NCBI RefSeq assembly: GCF_003293695.1
Contig: NZ_CP029556.1
Span: 1,436,001 to 1,500,000 of the forward strand
DNA: 64,000 bases
Reading direction: 5' to 3'
Origin: Lysobacter oculi
Lineage (GTDB): Bacteria; Pseudomonadota; Gammaproteobacteria; Xanthomonadales; Xanthomonadaceae
Numbering within the stretch: position 1 is the stretch's first letter; the number at the start of each line of letters is the position of its first letter. A program made the translations under genes and the position numbers. Shown piece by piece: positions 46,258 to 56,855 of this stretch. Below the pieces are notes generated by a model, which did no database searches, was not told where the DNA came from, and was given only the letters and a program-made list of their open reading frames with translations.

Positions 46258-48753
46258 ATGCCCCTGACCCTGCCCCAACTGGAACGCCATCTCTTCAAAG
46301 CCGCCGACATCCTGCGCGGCAAGATGGACGCCAGTGAGTTCAAGGAATACATCTTCGGCATGCTTTTCCTGAAGCGCTGTTCGGACGTGTTCGATCAGCG
46401 CCGCGAAGAAGTGGTTGCCGAACGCATCGCCGCAGGTGAGTCGCCGCAGCAGGCACAGGAATCGGCCGAGAACCCGCGCTGGTACCGGCGCTCCGGCTCG
46501 TTCTGGGTGCCGCCGCAATCGCGCTATCCCTACCTGCTCAACGAGGCCCATCAGAACGTCGGCGACTTCCTCAACAAGGCGCTGACCGGCATCGAGTCCG
46601 GCAATACCAGCCTGGCCGACGTGCTGGAGCACATCGATTTCACCCGCAAGGTCGGCCAGAGCAAGATCCCCGACCAGAAGCTGCGCCAGCTGATCACCCA
46701 CTTCGGCCAGTACCGCTTGCGCAACGAGGACTTCGAGTTCCCCGACCTGCTTGGCGCGGCCTATGAGTACCTGATCGGCGAGTTTGCTGACTCCGCTGGC
46801 AAGAAGGGCGGCGAGTTCTACACGCCGCGCTCGGTGGTGCGGATGATGGTGCGCCTGCTCAAGCCGCAGGCGGAGCACCACATCTATGACCCATGTGTTG
46901 GCTCCGGCGGCATGCTGATCCTGTCGAAGGAGTACATCGACGAGCACGGCCAGGACGGACGCAAGGCCAACCTGTATGGGCAGGAGTTCAACGGCACGGT
47001 CTGGTCCATCGCCAAGATGAACATGCTGCTGCACGGCATCGACACCGCTTGGCTGGAGAACGACGACACCCTGGAGAACCCGCGCCACCTCGAGAACGGT
47101 GAGTTGCTGCGCTTCGACCGCGTGTTGACCAATCCGCCGTTCTCGATCAACTGGGGCACGGCCGACAAGAACGCCGACGGCCAGCCGATCTGGGCGCCGA
47201 AGTTTCCCGAGCGCTTTCGCCACGGCCAGGTCAAGCTGGGCAGCAAGAAGGCCGACCTGATGTTCCTGCAGCACATGCTGGCGGTCACCCGCGACGGCGG
47301 CATGGTCGCCACGGTGATGCCGCACGGCGTGCTGTTCCGCGGCGGCGAGGAAGCGGCCATCCGCAAGGGCATCATCGAGAACGACCTGCTGGAAGCCGTG
47401 ATCGGCGTGGCGCCCAACCTGTTCTACGGCACCGGCATCCCGGCCTGCATCCTGGTGCTGCGCCAGCAGGTGGCCGAAGGCGCGAACCGGGTCAGCGGTA
47501 AACCCGAAGCACGCCGCGGCAAGGTGCTCTTCATCAATGCCGACCGCGAGTTCTTCGAGGGCCGTGCGCAGAACTATCTGCTGCCGGAACACATCGAGAA
47601 GATCGTCAGCACCTACGATGCCTTCGAGGCCGTTCCTGGATTCAGCGCGATCATCGACAACGCGACGTTGTTGGAGAACGGCTGCAACCTCAACATCCGC
47701 CGCTATGCGGACAACGCGCCCGCGGCGGAGCCGCACGACGTGCGCGCGCACCTGGTCGGCGGTGTGCCGAAGGCGGAAGTCGGGGCCGAAGACAAGGCGG
47801 CGCTGTTCCAGGCGCACGGCTTGAATCCCGGCGACCTGTTCGTCGAACGCGACGCGAAGTATCTCGACTTCAGGGCCGAACTCGGCAAGCGCGGCGACCT
47901 CAAGCCCGCCATCGAAACCAACGCCGGCCTGCTGGCGAAGGAGCAGGCGATCCGCGACGCCTTCGAGGCCTGGTGGGCAGAACACGGCCCGCGCATCGTC
48001 GAGCTGGCCAACAAGACGGACGATGCGGCCAGCCTGGTGGCGCTGCGCAATGATCTGCTGACAAGCTTCAGCCAGTCGCTGGATGCGGTGGGCATGCTCA
48101 ATCCATTCCAGGTGCGCGGCATCGTGGCCGGGTTCTGGAGCCAGAGTCAGTACGATTTTCTCACCCTGATGGCACGCGGCAGTCGGGGCGTGGCCGATGC
48201 CTGGCGCACCAGCATCGTCACCGCACTGGAGGACAAGGCCAGCAAGGACAATCCGCTGGAGCACAAGCTGGTGCGCTTCCTGATGGGCGAATTCGTCACC
48301 GAGATCGCCGAGCTGGAGGCAAAGAAGGCGGAGCTGGAGACGCAGATCAAGGCGGCCGGCTCGAAAGATGCCGACGAGGAAGGCGAAGGCACTGAGGTGG
48401 CGGACGACGACGGGGAAGACGCCGTCAGCGAGGAACAGTTGAAGGCGTGGAAGAAGGAACTTGCCGCGGCGAAGAAGGCGCTGAAGGCGAAGCTTGAATC
48501 CTTTACCGGGCAGCTGAACGCGCAGGTCGATGGCTTGTCGTCAGAGGACGCCGGGGCGCTGCTGCTGAAGATCCTGCACGATGACATGCGCGGCATCGTG
48601 GAGCGCTACATCACGGCCCAGCGCAAGCAGGTGGTGGCGGCGTTCGAGGCTTGGTGGGACAAGTACCGGGTGACGCTGACGGAGATCGAGCAGGCGCGTG
48701 ATGACGCGGCGAGCCAGTTGCAGGGGTTCCTGAAGGGGTTGGCGTATGTCTGA
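46258..48753 (+). CDS. hsdM: Type I restriction-modification methyltransferase HsdM
   Basis: N6-adenine methyltransferase subunit, 831 residues. Motif I is DPCVGSGGM near residue 211 and motif [12 protein letters not shown] near 291. The N-terminal helical domain starts [20 protein letters not shown]. It is longer than typical HsdM (about 500-530 residues). The extra C-terminal part holds a coiled coil ([19 protein letters not shown]) and an acidic stretch ([18 protein letters not shown]). First gene of the hsdMSR-protease operon, divergent from mcrB across 193 bases. Confidence 0.93.
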   Translation: MPLTLPQLERHLFKAADILRGKMDASEFKEYIFGMLFLKRCSDVFDQRREEVVAERIAAGESPQQAQESAENPRWYRRSGSFWVPPQSRYPYLLNEAHQNVGDFLNKALTGIESGNTSLADVLEHIDFTRKVGQSKIPDQKLRQLITHFGQYRLRNEDFEFPDLLGAAYEYLIGEFADSAGKKGGEFYTPRSVVRMMVRLLKPQAEHHIYDPCVGSGGMLILSKEYIDEHGQDGRKANLYGQEFNGTVWSIAKMNMLLHGIDTAWLENDDTLENPRHLENGELLRFDRVLTNPPFSINWGTADKNADGQPIWAPKFPERFRHGQVKLGSKKADLMFLQHMLAVTRDGGMVATVMPHGVLFRGGEEAAIRKGIIENDLLEAVIGVAPNLFYGTGIPACILVLRQQVAEGANRVSGKPEARRGKVLFINADREFFEGRAQNYLLPEHIEKIVSTYDAFEAVPGFSAIIDNATLLENGCNLNIRRYADNAPAAEPHDVRAHLVGGVPKAEVGAEDKAALFQAHGLNPGDLFVERDAKYLDFRAELGKRGDLKPAIETNAGLLAKEQAIRDAFEAWWAEHGPRIVELANKTDDAASLVALRNDLLTSFSQSLDAVGMLNPFQVRGIVAGFWSQSQYDFLTLMARGSRGVADAWRTSIVTALEDKASKDNPLEHKLVRFLMGEFVTEIAELEAKKAELETQIKAAGSKDADEEGEGTEVADDDGEDAVSEEQLKAWKKELAAAKKALKAKLESFTGQLNAQVDGLSSEDAGALLLKILHDDMRGIVERYITAQRKQVVAAFEAWWDKYRVTLTEIEQARDDAASQLQGFLKGLAYV

Positions 48754-50059
48754 GTACGCGTCGCGGCCGATTGGGGATGTCATTGCAAAGCATGTTGGAG
48801 GGGGGACGCCTTCGCGGCAGGTTGCCTCTTACTGGAACGGAAACATTCCGTGGGCATCGGTCAAGGATTTCCCGGAGGAAGCTGGTGTCATTGAGGACAC
48901 CGAAGAACATATTTCCCCGGCAGGTTTGGGTTCCAGCGCAAGCACTCTGATCCCCGCGGGCGTGCCACTTGTATGCACCCGAATGGCCATCGGTCGTGCT
49001 GCCATGCCAGCAGTGCCGATGGCTATCAATCAGGATGTGAAGGCACTGTTCCCGAAGGACGGTGTGCCTAGTTCCTACCTGCTGAAGTTGCTTCGGTACA
49101 TTCGTCAGAAAGCCGAGGATCAATCAGTTGGCTCGACGGTCAAGGGCATACGCGTCCGGGACTACTTGGAGATTGAGGTTCCGATCGCGGATGACGATGC
49201 GCGGCCCGTTATTGCACAGATTCTCGATACCCTCGACACCGCCATTGCGCAAACCGAGGCCATCATCGCCAAGCTCAAGGCAGTCAAGCAGGGCCTGCTG
49301 CACGACCTGCTGACCCGTGGCATCGATGCCAACGGCGAGCTGCGCCCGCCGCAAAGCGAAGCGCCGCAGCTTTACAAACATTCGGCGCTGGGGTGGATTC
49401 CGAGGGAGTGGGAAGAGGTCACGCTTGGCGAGATTGCAAAGCGGTCCGGGGGATTGCTGCAAACCGGCCCGTTTGGATCGCAGTTGCATGCGCACGAGTA
49501 CGCCATTGAGGGTGTGCCGGTCCTGATGCCGCAAGATATGGTTGACGGCGAATTCTCCATAGCGAACATCGCACGAATCACAGAGCGAAAGGCAATCGCA
49601 CTCGCTCGACACCGTGTTAGGCCGAACGATCTGGTGTTCTCCCGTCGAGGCGACCTATCACGGTGCGTGGCGATTGGCGAACAGCAGACGGGGTGGCTCT
49701 GCGGCACTGGTTGCCTGCTGGCGCGACTCCCGAGTTCAGAAGTGAATGCCTTCTGGCTTGCATTGGTCTATCAGCAACCGGCAACCCAGTCCCAAGTAAT
49801 GGGGCGTGCCGTTGGCTCGACCATGGCGAACCTCAATACCTCAATCCTTGCATCAATCACCATTGGTCGCCCGGTTGTCAACGAGCAAGACGAGATTGTC
49901 AGTCGTGTGGCGAGTGCTTCTCTTAGGATTCGAACCGAGGAGCAAACGCTGCAGAAGCTTTATCTTGAGAAAGCCGGCCTTATGGACGACCTTCTTACCG
50001 GCCGAGTTCGAGTCACGTCCCTGCTGGCAAGGGCCCAACATGAGATGGAGTACGCCTGA
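48746..50059 (+). CDS. hsdS: Type I restriction specificity subunit HsdS
   Basis: A 437-residue subunit with two target-recognition domains separated by conserved coils. The first half has [15 protein letters not shown] and ends in the spacer [20 protein letters not shown]. The second starts [20 protein letters not shown] and ends with a similar coil. It decides the bipartite recognition sequence, which cannot be read off the sequence. It overlaps hsdM by 8 bases and hsdR by 1 (TGATG). Confidence 0.92.
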   Translation: MSEYASRPIGDVIAKHVGGGTPSRQVASYWNGNIPWASVKDFPEEAGVIEDTEEHISPAGLGSSASTLIPAGVPLVCTRMAIGRAAMPAVPMAINQDVKALFPKDGVPSSYLLKLLRYIRQKAEDQSVGSTVKGIRVRDYLEIEVPIADDDARPVIAQILDTLDTAIAQTEAIIAKLKAVKQGLLHDLLTRGIDANGELRPPQSEAPQLYKHSALGWIPREWEEVTLGEIAKRSGGLLQTGPFGSQLHAHEYAIEGVPVLMPQDMVDGEFSIANIARITERKAIALARHRVRPNDLVFSRRGDLSRCVAIGEQQTGWLCGTGCLLARLPSSEVNAFWLALVYQQPATQSQVMGRAVGSTMANLNTSILASITIGRPVVNEQDEIVSRVASASLRIRTEEQTLQKLYLEKAGLMDDLLTGRVRVTSLLARAQHEMEYA

Positions 50060-53000
50060 TGGGTTGGGAACTCGACGACGTCGAAAAGCCCTTTGTCGAA
50101 CAGCTCAAGCTGCTCGGCTGGACCTACATTGAAGGCGACATCGACGACCCCTCCGTCACCGGTCGCAGTGACTTCCGACAGGTCGTGCAAGAAGCTGTCT
50201 TGCGCGAAACGCTCCGCGCCATCAACCTCGACGGCAGCGGCCAGCCCTGGCTGGACGACGAGCGCCTGAGCGAAGCCGTCGCCGCCCTCACCCGCCTCGG
50301 TGCGCACAAACTCACCGAAGCCAACGAAAAAGCCACCGAACTACTGACCCGCGGCATCACGGTCGACGGCCTCCCCGGCTGGGATGGTGGCCGCGGCCAG
50401 ACTATCCAGTACATCGACTGGCACAACCCCGCCAACAACCATTTCACCGTCATCAATCAGTACCGCGTCGACTGCACACCCGGCTACGACAGCGGGAAGG
50501 CCTTCATCGTCCCCGACCTGGTGCTGCTTGTGAACGGCATCCCGCTGGTCGTCGTTGAATGCAAAAGCCCCGACATCCCCGAGCCGCTGGCCGACGCCGT
50601 CGACCAATTGCGCCGCTACAGCAACCAGCGCAAGGCCAGCCTGGAGGTACAGGACAACGAAGGCAATGAGGCCTTGTTTGCCACCAACCAGCTGTTGATC
50701 GCCACTAGCTTCGACGAAGCCCGTGTGGGTTGCATCGGCGCCACCTTCGACTGGTATGCCCAGTGGAAGACCGTCGTCGGCCCCGAAGGAAGCGGTAGCG
50801 AGCAGGCGGTGGCCGAATCGCTGGGCAAGCAGACCCTGTCCGAACAGGAGCGCCTGGTCGCGGGCCTGCTGGCGCCCGCGCACCTGCTGGATGTGATCTA
50901 CAACTTCACCCTGTTCATGCAGGCTGGCGGCCAGACCATCAAGACCCTTTGTCGCTACCAGCAGTACCGCGCGGTCAACAAGGCGATTGCCCGGCTCAAG
51001 ACTGGCAAGACCCGCGCGCAGCACGGCGAACATGACGAGCGCGGCGGCATCGTCTGGCACACCCAGGGCAGTGGCAAGTCGCTGACCATGGTGTTCCTGG
51101 TGCGCAAGATGCGTGCGGACACACAACTGCGAAAGTTCAAGGTCATCGTCGTCACCGATCGCAAAGACCTGCAGAAGCAGTTGTCGCTGACCGCCAACCT
51201 GACCGGCGAGACGGTCGAGGTCGCCAACAGTACCGAAGGCGTCAAGGCGCTGGCCCGGCGCAAAGGCCCGGGGCTGGTGTTCGCCACTATCCAGAAATAT
51301 CGCGACCCTGACACCGAGAACGATGCGCCGCTGAAGGCCGAGGACTTGCCGAGCGTAACGGTGGCAGAAGGCGGCGAAAACAAATCCGATAAGCCGGCGG
51401 CCAAGCCCAAGGACGTGCCGTTCGAAGTGCTGAATGAAGACGAGAGCATCCTGGTGCTGTTCGACGAGGCACACCGTACCCAGGCCGGCGACCTGCATGC
51501 CAATCTGCGCGCCGGCTTGCCCAACTGCGCGCGCATTGGTTTCACCGGCACGCCGATCATCATGGGCGATAAGAAGCGCACCCACGAGATCTTTGGCGAG
51601 TTCATCGATCGCTACACGATCAAGCAGGCCGAGGAAGACGGCGCCATCGTGCCGATCCTGTACGAGGGCCGCACCGCCAAAGGCGCGGTCAAGGAAGGCG
51701 CGAGCCTGGACGAGCTGTTCGAGGACCTGTTCCGCGAACGCAGCAAGGAAGAGTTGGAGGCGATCAAGCAGAAGTACGCGACCAAGGGCCACATCTTCGA
51801 CGCGCCCAAGCTGATCGAGGAAAAGGCCAAAGACATCATTCGCCACTATGTCACCAACATCCTGCCCAACGGCTTGAAGGCGCAGGTGGTGGCGTACAGC
51901 CGACTGGCCGCGATTCGTTACTTCAGTGCGCTGAAGGCAGCCCGTGATGCTCTGCTGGCCGAGGCTCATGCACTGCCGGCCGAAGACAAGGCGATGGACG
52001 ACGAAGCGCTGTGCGCGCGTTCGCCCAAGGTACAGGCCGCGGTGCAGGCTTGGCGCTATCGCGAGTTGCTGGCGGGCATCGAGTTTGCGCCGATCATCTC
52101 TGGCAGTAACAACGACGATCCGGCGTGGAAAGGCTGGACCGATGGCAAGAAGCAAGAAGCCCTGATCGACCGCTTCAAAAAGCCGCTGAATCATGCTGAT
52201 CCGACCAAGGCGGACCCGTTGGCGTTCCTGATCGTCAAATCGATGCTGCTGACCGGCTTCGACGCGCCGGTCGAAGGCGTGATGTACTTGGATCGCCCGA
52301 TCCGCGAGGCGGAACTGCTGCAAGCCATTGCCCGCGTCAACCGCACCGGCCACGGCAAGACCTGCGGCATCGTGGTGGACTATTACGGCGTGGCCCGACA
52401 CCTGAGCGAGGCGCTCAAGGTCTATGCGGACGAGGACATCGAGGGCGCGCTCAGCAGCCTGAAGGATCAGGTCCGGGTGCTTCAGGACCGGCACCTGCGC
52501 GTAGTCGACCTGTTCCGCCAGCAAGGCATTGATTCGATCGAGGACACCGAGGCGTGCGTGCTGGCGCTGGCCAATGAGAAGTTGCGCGCCGAATTCACGG
52601 TCAAATTGAAGGCATTCATGACCTTGCTGGATACGGTGCTGCCGCGGCCGGAAGGCCTGCCGTATACAAAGGACGCCAAGCGCCTGGCCTACATCCATGC
52701 CCGTGCCCGCAACCGCTACAAGGACACGCCGGTGCTGGGCAAGGACGTTGGCGCCAAGGTGCGAAAGTTGATCGACGACCATGTGATCTCGCTGGGCATC
52801 GACCCGAAGGTGCCGCCGATCCAGTTGTCCGACGCGCAGTTCGACCAGTACGTGGCACGGGCGGCGAATGCCCGGGCCAAAGCGTCGGAAATGGAACATG
52901 CCGTTCGTTCCCATGTCCGGAAAAATCAGGACAAGGATCCGGTGTTGTACAACAAACTCTCCCAGCACCTGGAACAGTTGCTCAAGACCCTTGACGGCAA

Positions 53001-53403
53001 CTGGGATGAGCAGGTTAAGCAGCTGCAGAAGCTGATCGACCAGATCCGCGCCGGCAAGGTGGACGAAGTGCAGGCGCCGGTCGACCTGCCCGCGCACTAC
53101 ATGCCATTCCTGCGCACGTTGCTGGCGGAGGTCTGCGGCGAACAGGAGCCGACGTCGGAACAATTGATGCGCCTGAAAGACGTCACTGTGGAATTGGTAG
53201 ATGTGTTGGAACAAGAACTACAGGCGAATCCCAGCATCTGGCAGCCGCATCGACGTGCCGACCAGGAGGCGCTCAACGGCATCCTATTTGAACACCTAAT
53301 GCGCTTGCAGCCCCCGCTGGTGGATACGGCTAAAGCGGAAGTGCTGGCAGACAAGTTGCTGCAGCAAGCCAAAGCCAATCACGATGAACTGCTGGCCGTA
53401 TGA
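50059..53403 (+). CDS. hsdR: Type I restriction endonuclease subunit HsdR
   Basis: A 1,114-residue motor and nuclease. The N-terminal PD-(D/E)XK nuclease is IPDLVLLVNGIPLVVVECKS near residues 152-172. The SF2 translocase has Walker A HTQGSGKSLTM near 334, Walker B VLFDEAHRTQAG near 467 and GFTGTPIIMGD. Motif VI is QAIARVNRTGHGKTCG. Frame and length are intact, so the system should be active. Confidence 0.95.
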   Translation: MGWELDDVEKPFVEQLKLLGWTYIEGDIDDPSVTGRSDFRQVVQEAVLRETLRAINLDGSGQPWLDDERLSEAVAALTRLGAHKLTEANEKATELLTRGITVDGLPGWDGGRGQTIQYIDWHNPANNHFTVINQYRVDCTPGYDSGKAFIVPDLVLLVNGIPLVVVECKSPDIPEPLADAVDQLRRYSNQRKASLEVQDNEGNEALFATNQLLIATSFDEARVGCIGATFDWYAQWKTVVGPEGSGSEQAVAESLGKQTLSEQERLVAGLLAPAHLLDVIYNFTLFMQAGGQTIKTLCRYQQYRAVNKAIARLKTGKTRAQHGEHDERGGIVWHTQGSGKSLTMVFLVRKMRADTQLRKFKVIVVTDRKDLQKQLSLTANLTGETVEVANSTEGVKALARRKGPGLVFATIQKYRDPDTENDAPLKAEDLPSVTVAEGGENKSDKPAAKPKDVPFEVLNEDESILVLFDEAHRTQAGDLHANLRAGLPNCARIGFTGTPIIMGDKKRTHEIFGEFIDRYTIKQAEEDGAIVPILYEGRTAKGAVKEGASLDELFEDLFRERSKEELEAIKQKYATKGHIFDAPKLIEEKAKDIIRHYVTNILPNGLKAQVVAYSRLAAIRYFSALKAARDALLAEAHALPAEDKAMDDEALCARSPKVQAAVQAWRYRELLAGIEFAPIISGSNNDDPAWKGWTDGKKQEALIDRFKKPLNHADPTKADPLAFLIVKSMLLTGFDAPVEGVMYLDRPIREAELLQAIARVNRTGHGKTCGIVVDYYGVARHLSEALKVYADEDIEGALSSLKDQVRVLQDRHLRVVDLFRQQGIDSIEDTEACVLALANEKLRAEFTVKLKAFMTLLDTVLPRPEGLPYTKDAKRLAYIHARARNRYKDTPVLGKDVGAKVRKLIDDHVISLGIDPKVPPIQLSDAQFDQYVARAANARAKASEMEHAVRSHVRKNQDKDPVLYNKLSQHLEQLLKTLDGNWDEQVKQLQKLIDQIRAGKVDEVQAPVDLPAHYMPFLRTLLAEVCGEQEPTSEQLMRLKDVTVELVDVLEQELQANPSIWQPHRRADQEALNGILFEHLMRLQPPLVDTAKAEVLADKLLQQAKANHDELLAV

Positions 53404-54098
53404 CTACGACGCTGACCATCGATGACCTGAACTTTGACGTGCGCCGTAGCGCGCGCCGTCGCACCTTGCAAATCACGGTCGAGCGTAGCGGCGGCCTGTT
53501 GCTGAGTGCGCCTGAGGGCGTCGATGAGTCACGTATGCGCGATTTCGTGAATGAAAAGCGCTTCTGGATTTACACCAAGCTGGCCGAGAAGGAGCTGCTG
53601 CGCAAGGTGGTGCCGCGCAAGGAGTTCGTTGATGGCGAAGGTTTCCTCTACCTGGGTCGCAGCTATCGGCTGAAGTTGGTCGATGCGCAGGATGAACCCC
53701 TGAAGCTGTGCGGAGGTCACTTTCGCTTACGTCGCGACGCGATCAGCGCGGGACGCGAGCACTTCGTCCGCTGGTATTCCGACCGGGCACGCGACAAGTT
53801 GTCCGCCTACGTTGGAGAACTGCAGACTCGGATGGAAGTGCAGCCGGCCGGCGTGAAGGTGCAGGACCTGGGCTACCGCTGGGGCTCTTGCGGAAAAGGC
53901 GACTGGTTGTACTTTCACTGGAAGACCATCCTGCTGCCATCGCGCATTGTCGAATACGTGGCTGCGCACGAGATGGTGCACTTACACGAACCTCACCACA
54001 CGCCTGATTTCTGGCTGCGCCTGGAACGGGCGATGCCTGACTTCGCTAGACGCAAGGCATGGCTGGCAGAACGCGGGATCGAGGTCGAGGGGTTGTGA
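53400..54098 (+). CDS. YgjP/SprT-like zinc metallopeptidase linked to type I RM
   Basis: A 232-residue protein with the YgjP-like (DUF45) layout. The zinc site is AAHEMVHLHEPHHTPDFW, a HExxH motif followed by a third ligand. The upstream segment LGYRWGSCGKGDWLYFHWK is typical of the family. It overlaps hsdR by four bases (ATGA), so it is the fourth gene of the operon. Such genes often accompany type I systems; their role is unproved. Confidence 0.85.
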   Translation: MTTTLTIDDLNFDVRRSARRRTLQITVERSGGLLLSAPEGVDESRMRDFVNEKRFWIYTKLAEKELLRKVVPRKEFVDGEGFLYLGRSYRLKLVDAQDEPLKLCGGHFRLRRDAISAGREHFVRWYSDRARDKLSAYVGELQTRMEVQPAGVKVQDLGYRWGSCGKGDWLYFHWKTILLPSRIVEYVAAHEMVHLHEPHHTPDFWLRLERAMPDFARRKAWLAERGIEVEGL

Positions 54099-54184
54099 GC
54101 GAGGCTTTGACGCGTTACGGCGCTATAGAGGTACGGGAAAGGTCACGCGTTCAATTTCACTGGAATAGGGGGTAGGGATTCGGC

Positions 54185-56033
54185 ATGTGGGCTGATAACG
54201 AAACAGAACGCGATTTTCTCAATTTCTCGGGCATTGCCGATACCGTCGCTGAAATCATCGCGCAGGCGCGCGGTCGTCCCGTCTCGATCGGTGTGTTCGG
54301 GGTCATGGGGTGTGGGCAAGTCTTCGCTTATCAAGTTGACTCAAGCTTCTCTATCTTCGCGCCCGAGACAAGAAGTGGATAGGGAATTCGTCGTCGTGGA
54401 GTTCAATGCTTGGCTCTATCAGGGATATGACGATGCTCGCGCAGCGCTGATGGATGTCATCGCGGACAAGCTGGCGGAAGAAGCTAAGAAGCGGGAGACA
54501 GCGGGAGATAAAGTCGCAGAGTTCGTCAAGCGAATCCGGTGGCTCCGCCTCGGTAAGCTTGTGGCGACCGACGTCGCGGCTTTAGCTTTGGGGTTACCAC
54601 CGGTTGGCGTTCTTGGTGGGGTGTTCAACACCGCCAAGGATATGGCCGACGGAGTTAGTCAAGACGAGTTGAAGGCTACTGATAAGGCGGTAAAAAAGGC
54701 GGGGAAGGAAGTCGGTGGACTGTTGGATGCGCGGACTGAACTCTCGCCACCCAAGGAGATTCAGGCGCTACGCGATAGTTTTGAACAGGCATTGGAGGAA
54801 TTGGGGATCACCCTGGTCGTGTTGATCGATGATCTTGATCGTTGCTTGCCACCAACCACGATTTCCACACTAGAAGCGATTCGGCTGTTTCTGTTCCTGC
54901 GAAATACCGCATTCGTAATTGCTGCGGATGACGCAATGATTAAGCATGCCGTCCGGCGCCACTTCGAAGATATTAATGACGATTTGGTGATCAATTATTT
55001 TGACAAGCTGATTCAGGTTCCTATCCGCGTTCCTCCATTAGGTACGCAGGAGGTTCGCGCCTACATGATGCTATTGTTCATAGACAACAGCGATCTGGCT
55101 CAAGAACATAAAGATGGAATTCGAGCAAGAGTGTGCGAGCAGTTGCGTAAGACATGGCAAGGAAAGCGGGTGGATCGAGCTTTCGTTGCGGGGTTGCATG
55201 CAGACTTGCCAAGTGAACTAGTCGGAAAGCTGGATACTGCTGATCGTCTCGCTCCTCTAATGGTTGCTGCAACGGGGATTGCCGGAAATCCTCGCCTTAT
55301 CAAGCGTTTCCTAAACGCACTGTCTATTCGCATGACTATTTCCAACGCCCAAGGCGTTGGCGTGGATGAGGCAGTGTTAGCCAAGCTGATGCTGTTTGAG
55401 CGATTGGGAGACAGCAAGGCATTTGCGGAACTTGTATCTAAGGTCAGTACCAGCAACAACGGAAAGCCCGCGTTTCTTTCGGAGTGGGAAAAATCGGCTA
55501 TTTCGGGTGCCGAGTTGGCACTTCAAGATCCCTGGAAAACCCCCTTTGTCGAGGAATGGTTGCGATTGCCTCCTGCGCTTGCAGATATCGATCTGCGCGG
55601 CGCTCTCTACGTGAGTCGCGAACATGCTCCGCTGATCTCACCGGAAGATCGACTCTCATCAGATGCAGCCGAGGTTCTCACTGCGCTCCTTGCGCAGCCG
55701 GAGATGGCAGGCAGCTTGAAATCTCGTCTAGCAGCCTTGGCTCGGGCGGAGACGACAGTGCTTATGGACCGTGTATTGGAGAAGGCGCGACAAGAGCAGG
55801 AATGGGGTGTCCCCGCCATTCTCGAATCTGCCATGGCGTTGGCCGAGTCTGATCCCGCGTTGGGAGCGCGCCTAGCAGCATTTCTGCGAGATCGACCCGC
55901 TGCCCAAATCCGACCCAGCATTGTTCCTAGGATCGCTGACCAATCTTGGGCAAAAGATGTGTTCGATGCGTGGGACGCGGACGACACAAGTAAGCCGGTG
56001 AAAGCGGCCATCAAAGCAAGAATGGGCAAATAG
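54185..56033 (+). CDS. qatA: QatA-like KAP-family P-loop ATPase (one-base frameshift near start)
   Basis: ATPase of the Qat anti-phage system. The start MWADNETERDFLNFSGIADT runs to RPVSIGVFG. There a run of four G at 54297-54300 appears one base too long: the frame is lost and resumes in another frame as SWGVGKSSLIKLT, the Walker A motif. The rest is intact to 56033, with Walker B LVVLIDDLDRCLPPT and a KAP-type insert with hydrophobic segments (LVATDVAALALGLPPVGVLG). Without the extra G the protein has about 615 residues. As written, translation would have to start at 54234 in the wrong N-terminal frame. The next gene begins at the base after the stop. Confidence 0.8.
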
Positions 56034-56855
56034 ATGGGAACTTCTCAAAGCAGTGGTGGACCACCGGCGAGAGGTCCGATGGTCCCGCCTTGGGCGGACG
56101 CGCCTCCCGCGGGGGGCGATGGCGCACCCACTCCCCCGCCCGATGCTCCTGGCGAGCCGGCTACCCCGCCACCGCAAGCCCAGCCGCAAAGATGGACCGG
56201 GGTGCGCCGCAATCTTGGTGAATTTGCTCGAAGTGGCGATGGTCGCTCCTTAAGGCGAGCGGTCAAGCATTACGTGCGATCCGGCTATGGCGGGGCTGCA
56301 ACGGCGTCCCGTCGGATGGGGAGCACTGGTGGTACTGCTAGCGCACTAGGCAATGCGCTAGCGGGATTGCCAGGTGGAGGCGCTGCTCAAGCTGGCGCTC
56401 CGCTTGAACGGCCGCTACTCGAAGGTAGGTCGGCCGAGGAGATCATGGATCGCGTTGTCGATGCGGTGCGGCCAGTGGATGGTACACAGGACGCAGAAGC
56501 ATCTCGTGCTGCGATCCGCGACGCTCTAACGGATCTTCTGACGCAGTATCAAGATGCAGATCTGCTTGAACTGTCGCTGGATCAGCGAGAATTCGCGATC
56601 GAGCGATTCGTGGCTTATGACGTTTTTCAGCGCTTCGAATTGGATGTTGGGCAGCACATTCAAGACAGCGCTCCCACGGTTAGCGAAGGCCTGTCACGTC
56701 TGAAGGAGGCAAAAGACTACATACGACAAACGGTGTCCGCGTCCTTCCGAAAGCTTCGTCAATCGGGGAGGGGGTTAACTGATGCAAATGTCTCGCAAGT
56801 TGTGAAGGAAGCATTGAGAGACTCATTTGAGATTTTCGAGGGCTACATCGAATGA
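56034..56855 (+). CDS. qatB: QatB-like protein
   Basis: A 273-residue protein between qatA and qatC, in the position of QatB, which has no known enzyme activity. The first 60 residues are Pro/Gly/Ala-rich and disordered-looking (PRGPMV-type repeats, PPPDAPGEPATPPPQ). A Gly/Ser-rich segment and a helical C-terminal half follow (YQDADLLELSLDQREFAIER). The assignment rests mainly on gene order. The start ATG follows the qatA stop directly, and its stop overlaps qatC by four bases. Confidence 0.75.
   Translation: MGTSQSSGGPPARGPMVPPWADAPPAGGDGAPTPPPDAPGEPATPPPQAQPQRWTGVRRNLGEFARSGDGRSLRRAVKHYVRSGYGGAATASRRMGSTGGTASALGNALAGLPGGGAAQAGAPLERPLLEGRSAEEIMDRVVDAVRPVDGTQDAEASRAAIRDALTDLLTQYQDADLLELSLDQREFAIERFVAYDVFQRFELDVGQHIQDSAPTVSEGLSRLKEAKDYIRQTVSASFRKLRQSGRGLTDANVSQVVKEALRDSFEIFEGYIE

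Noticed and set aside
46174-48264. A 696-codon minus-strand frame opposite hsdM
   Set aside because: Shadow of hsdM without any family signature.
50341-53214. A 957-codon open frame on the minus strand opposite hsdR
   Set aside because: It has no recognisable motif and lies exactly opposite a clear HsdR gene; long antisense frames are common in GC-rich DNA.
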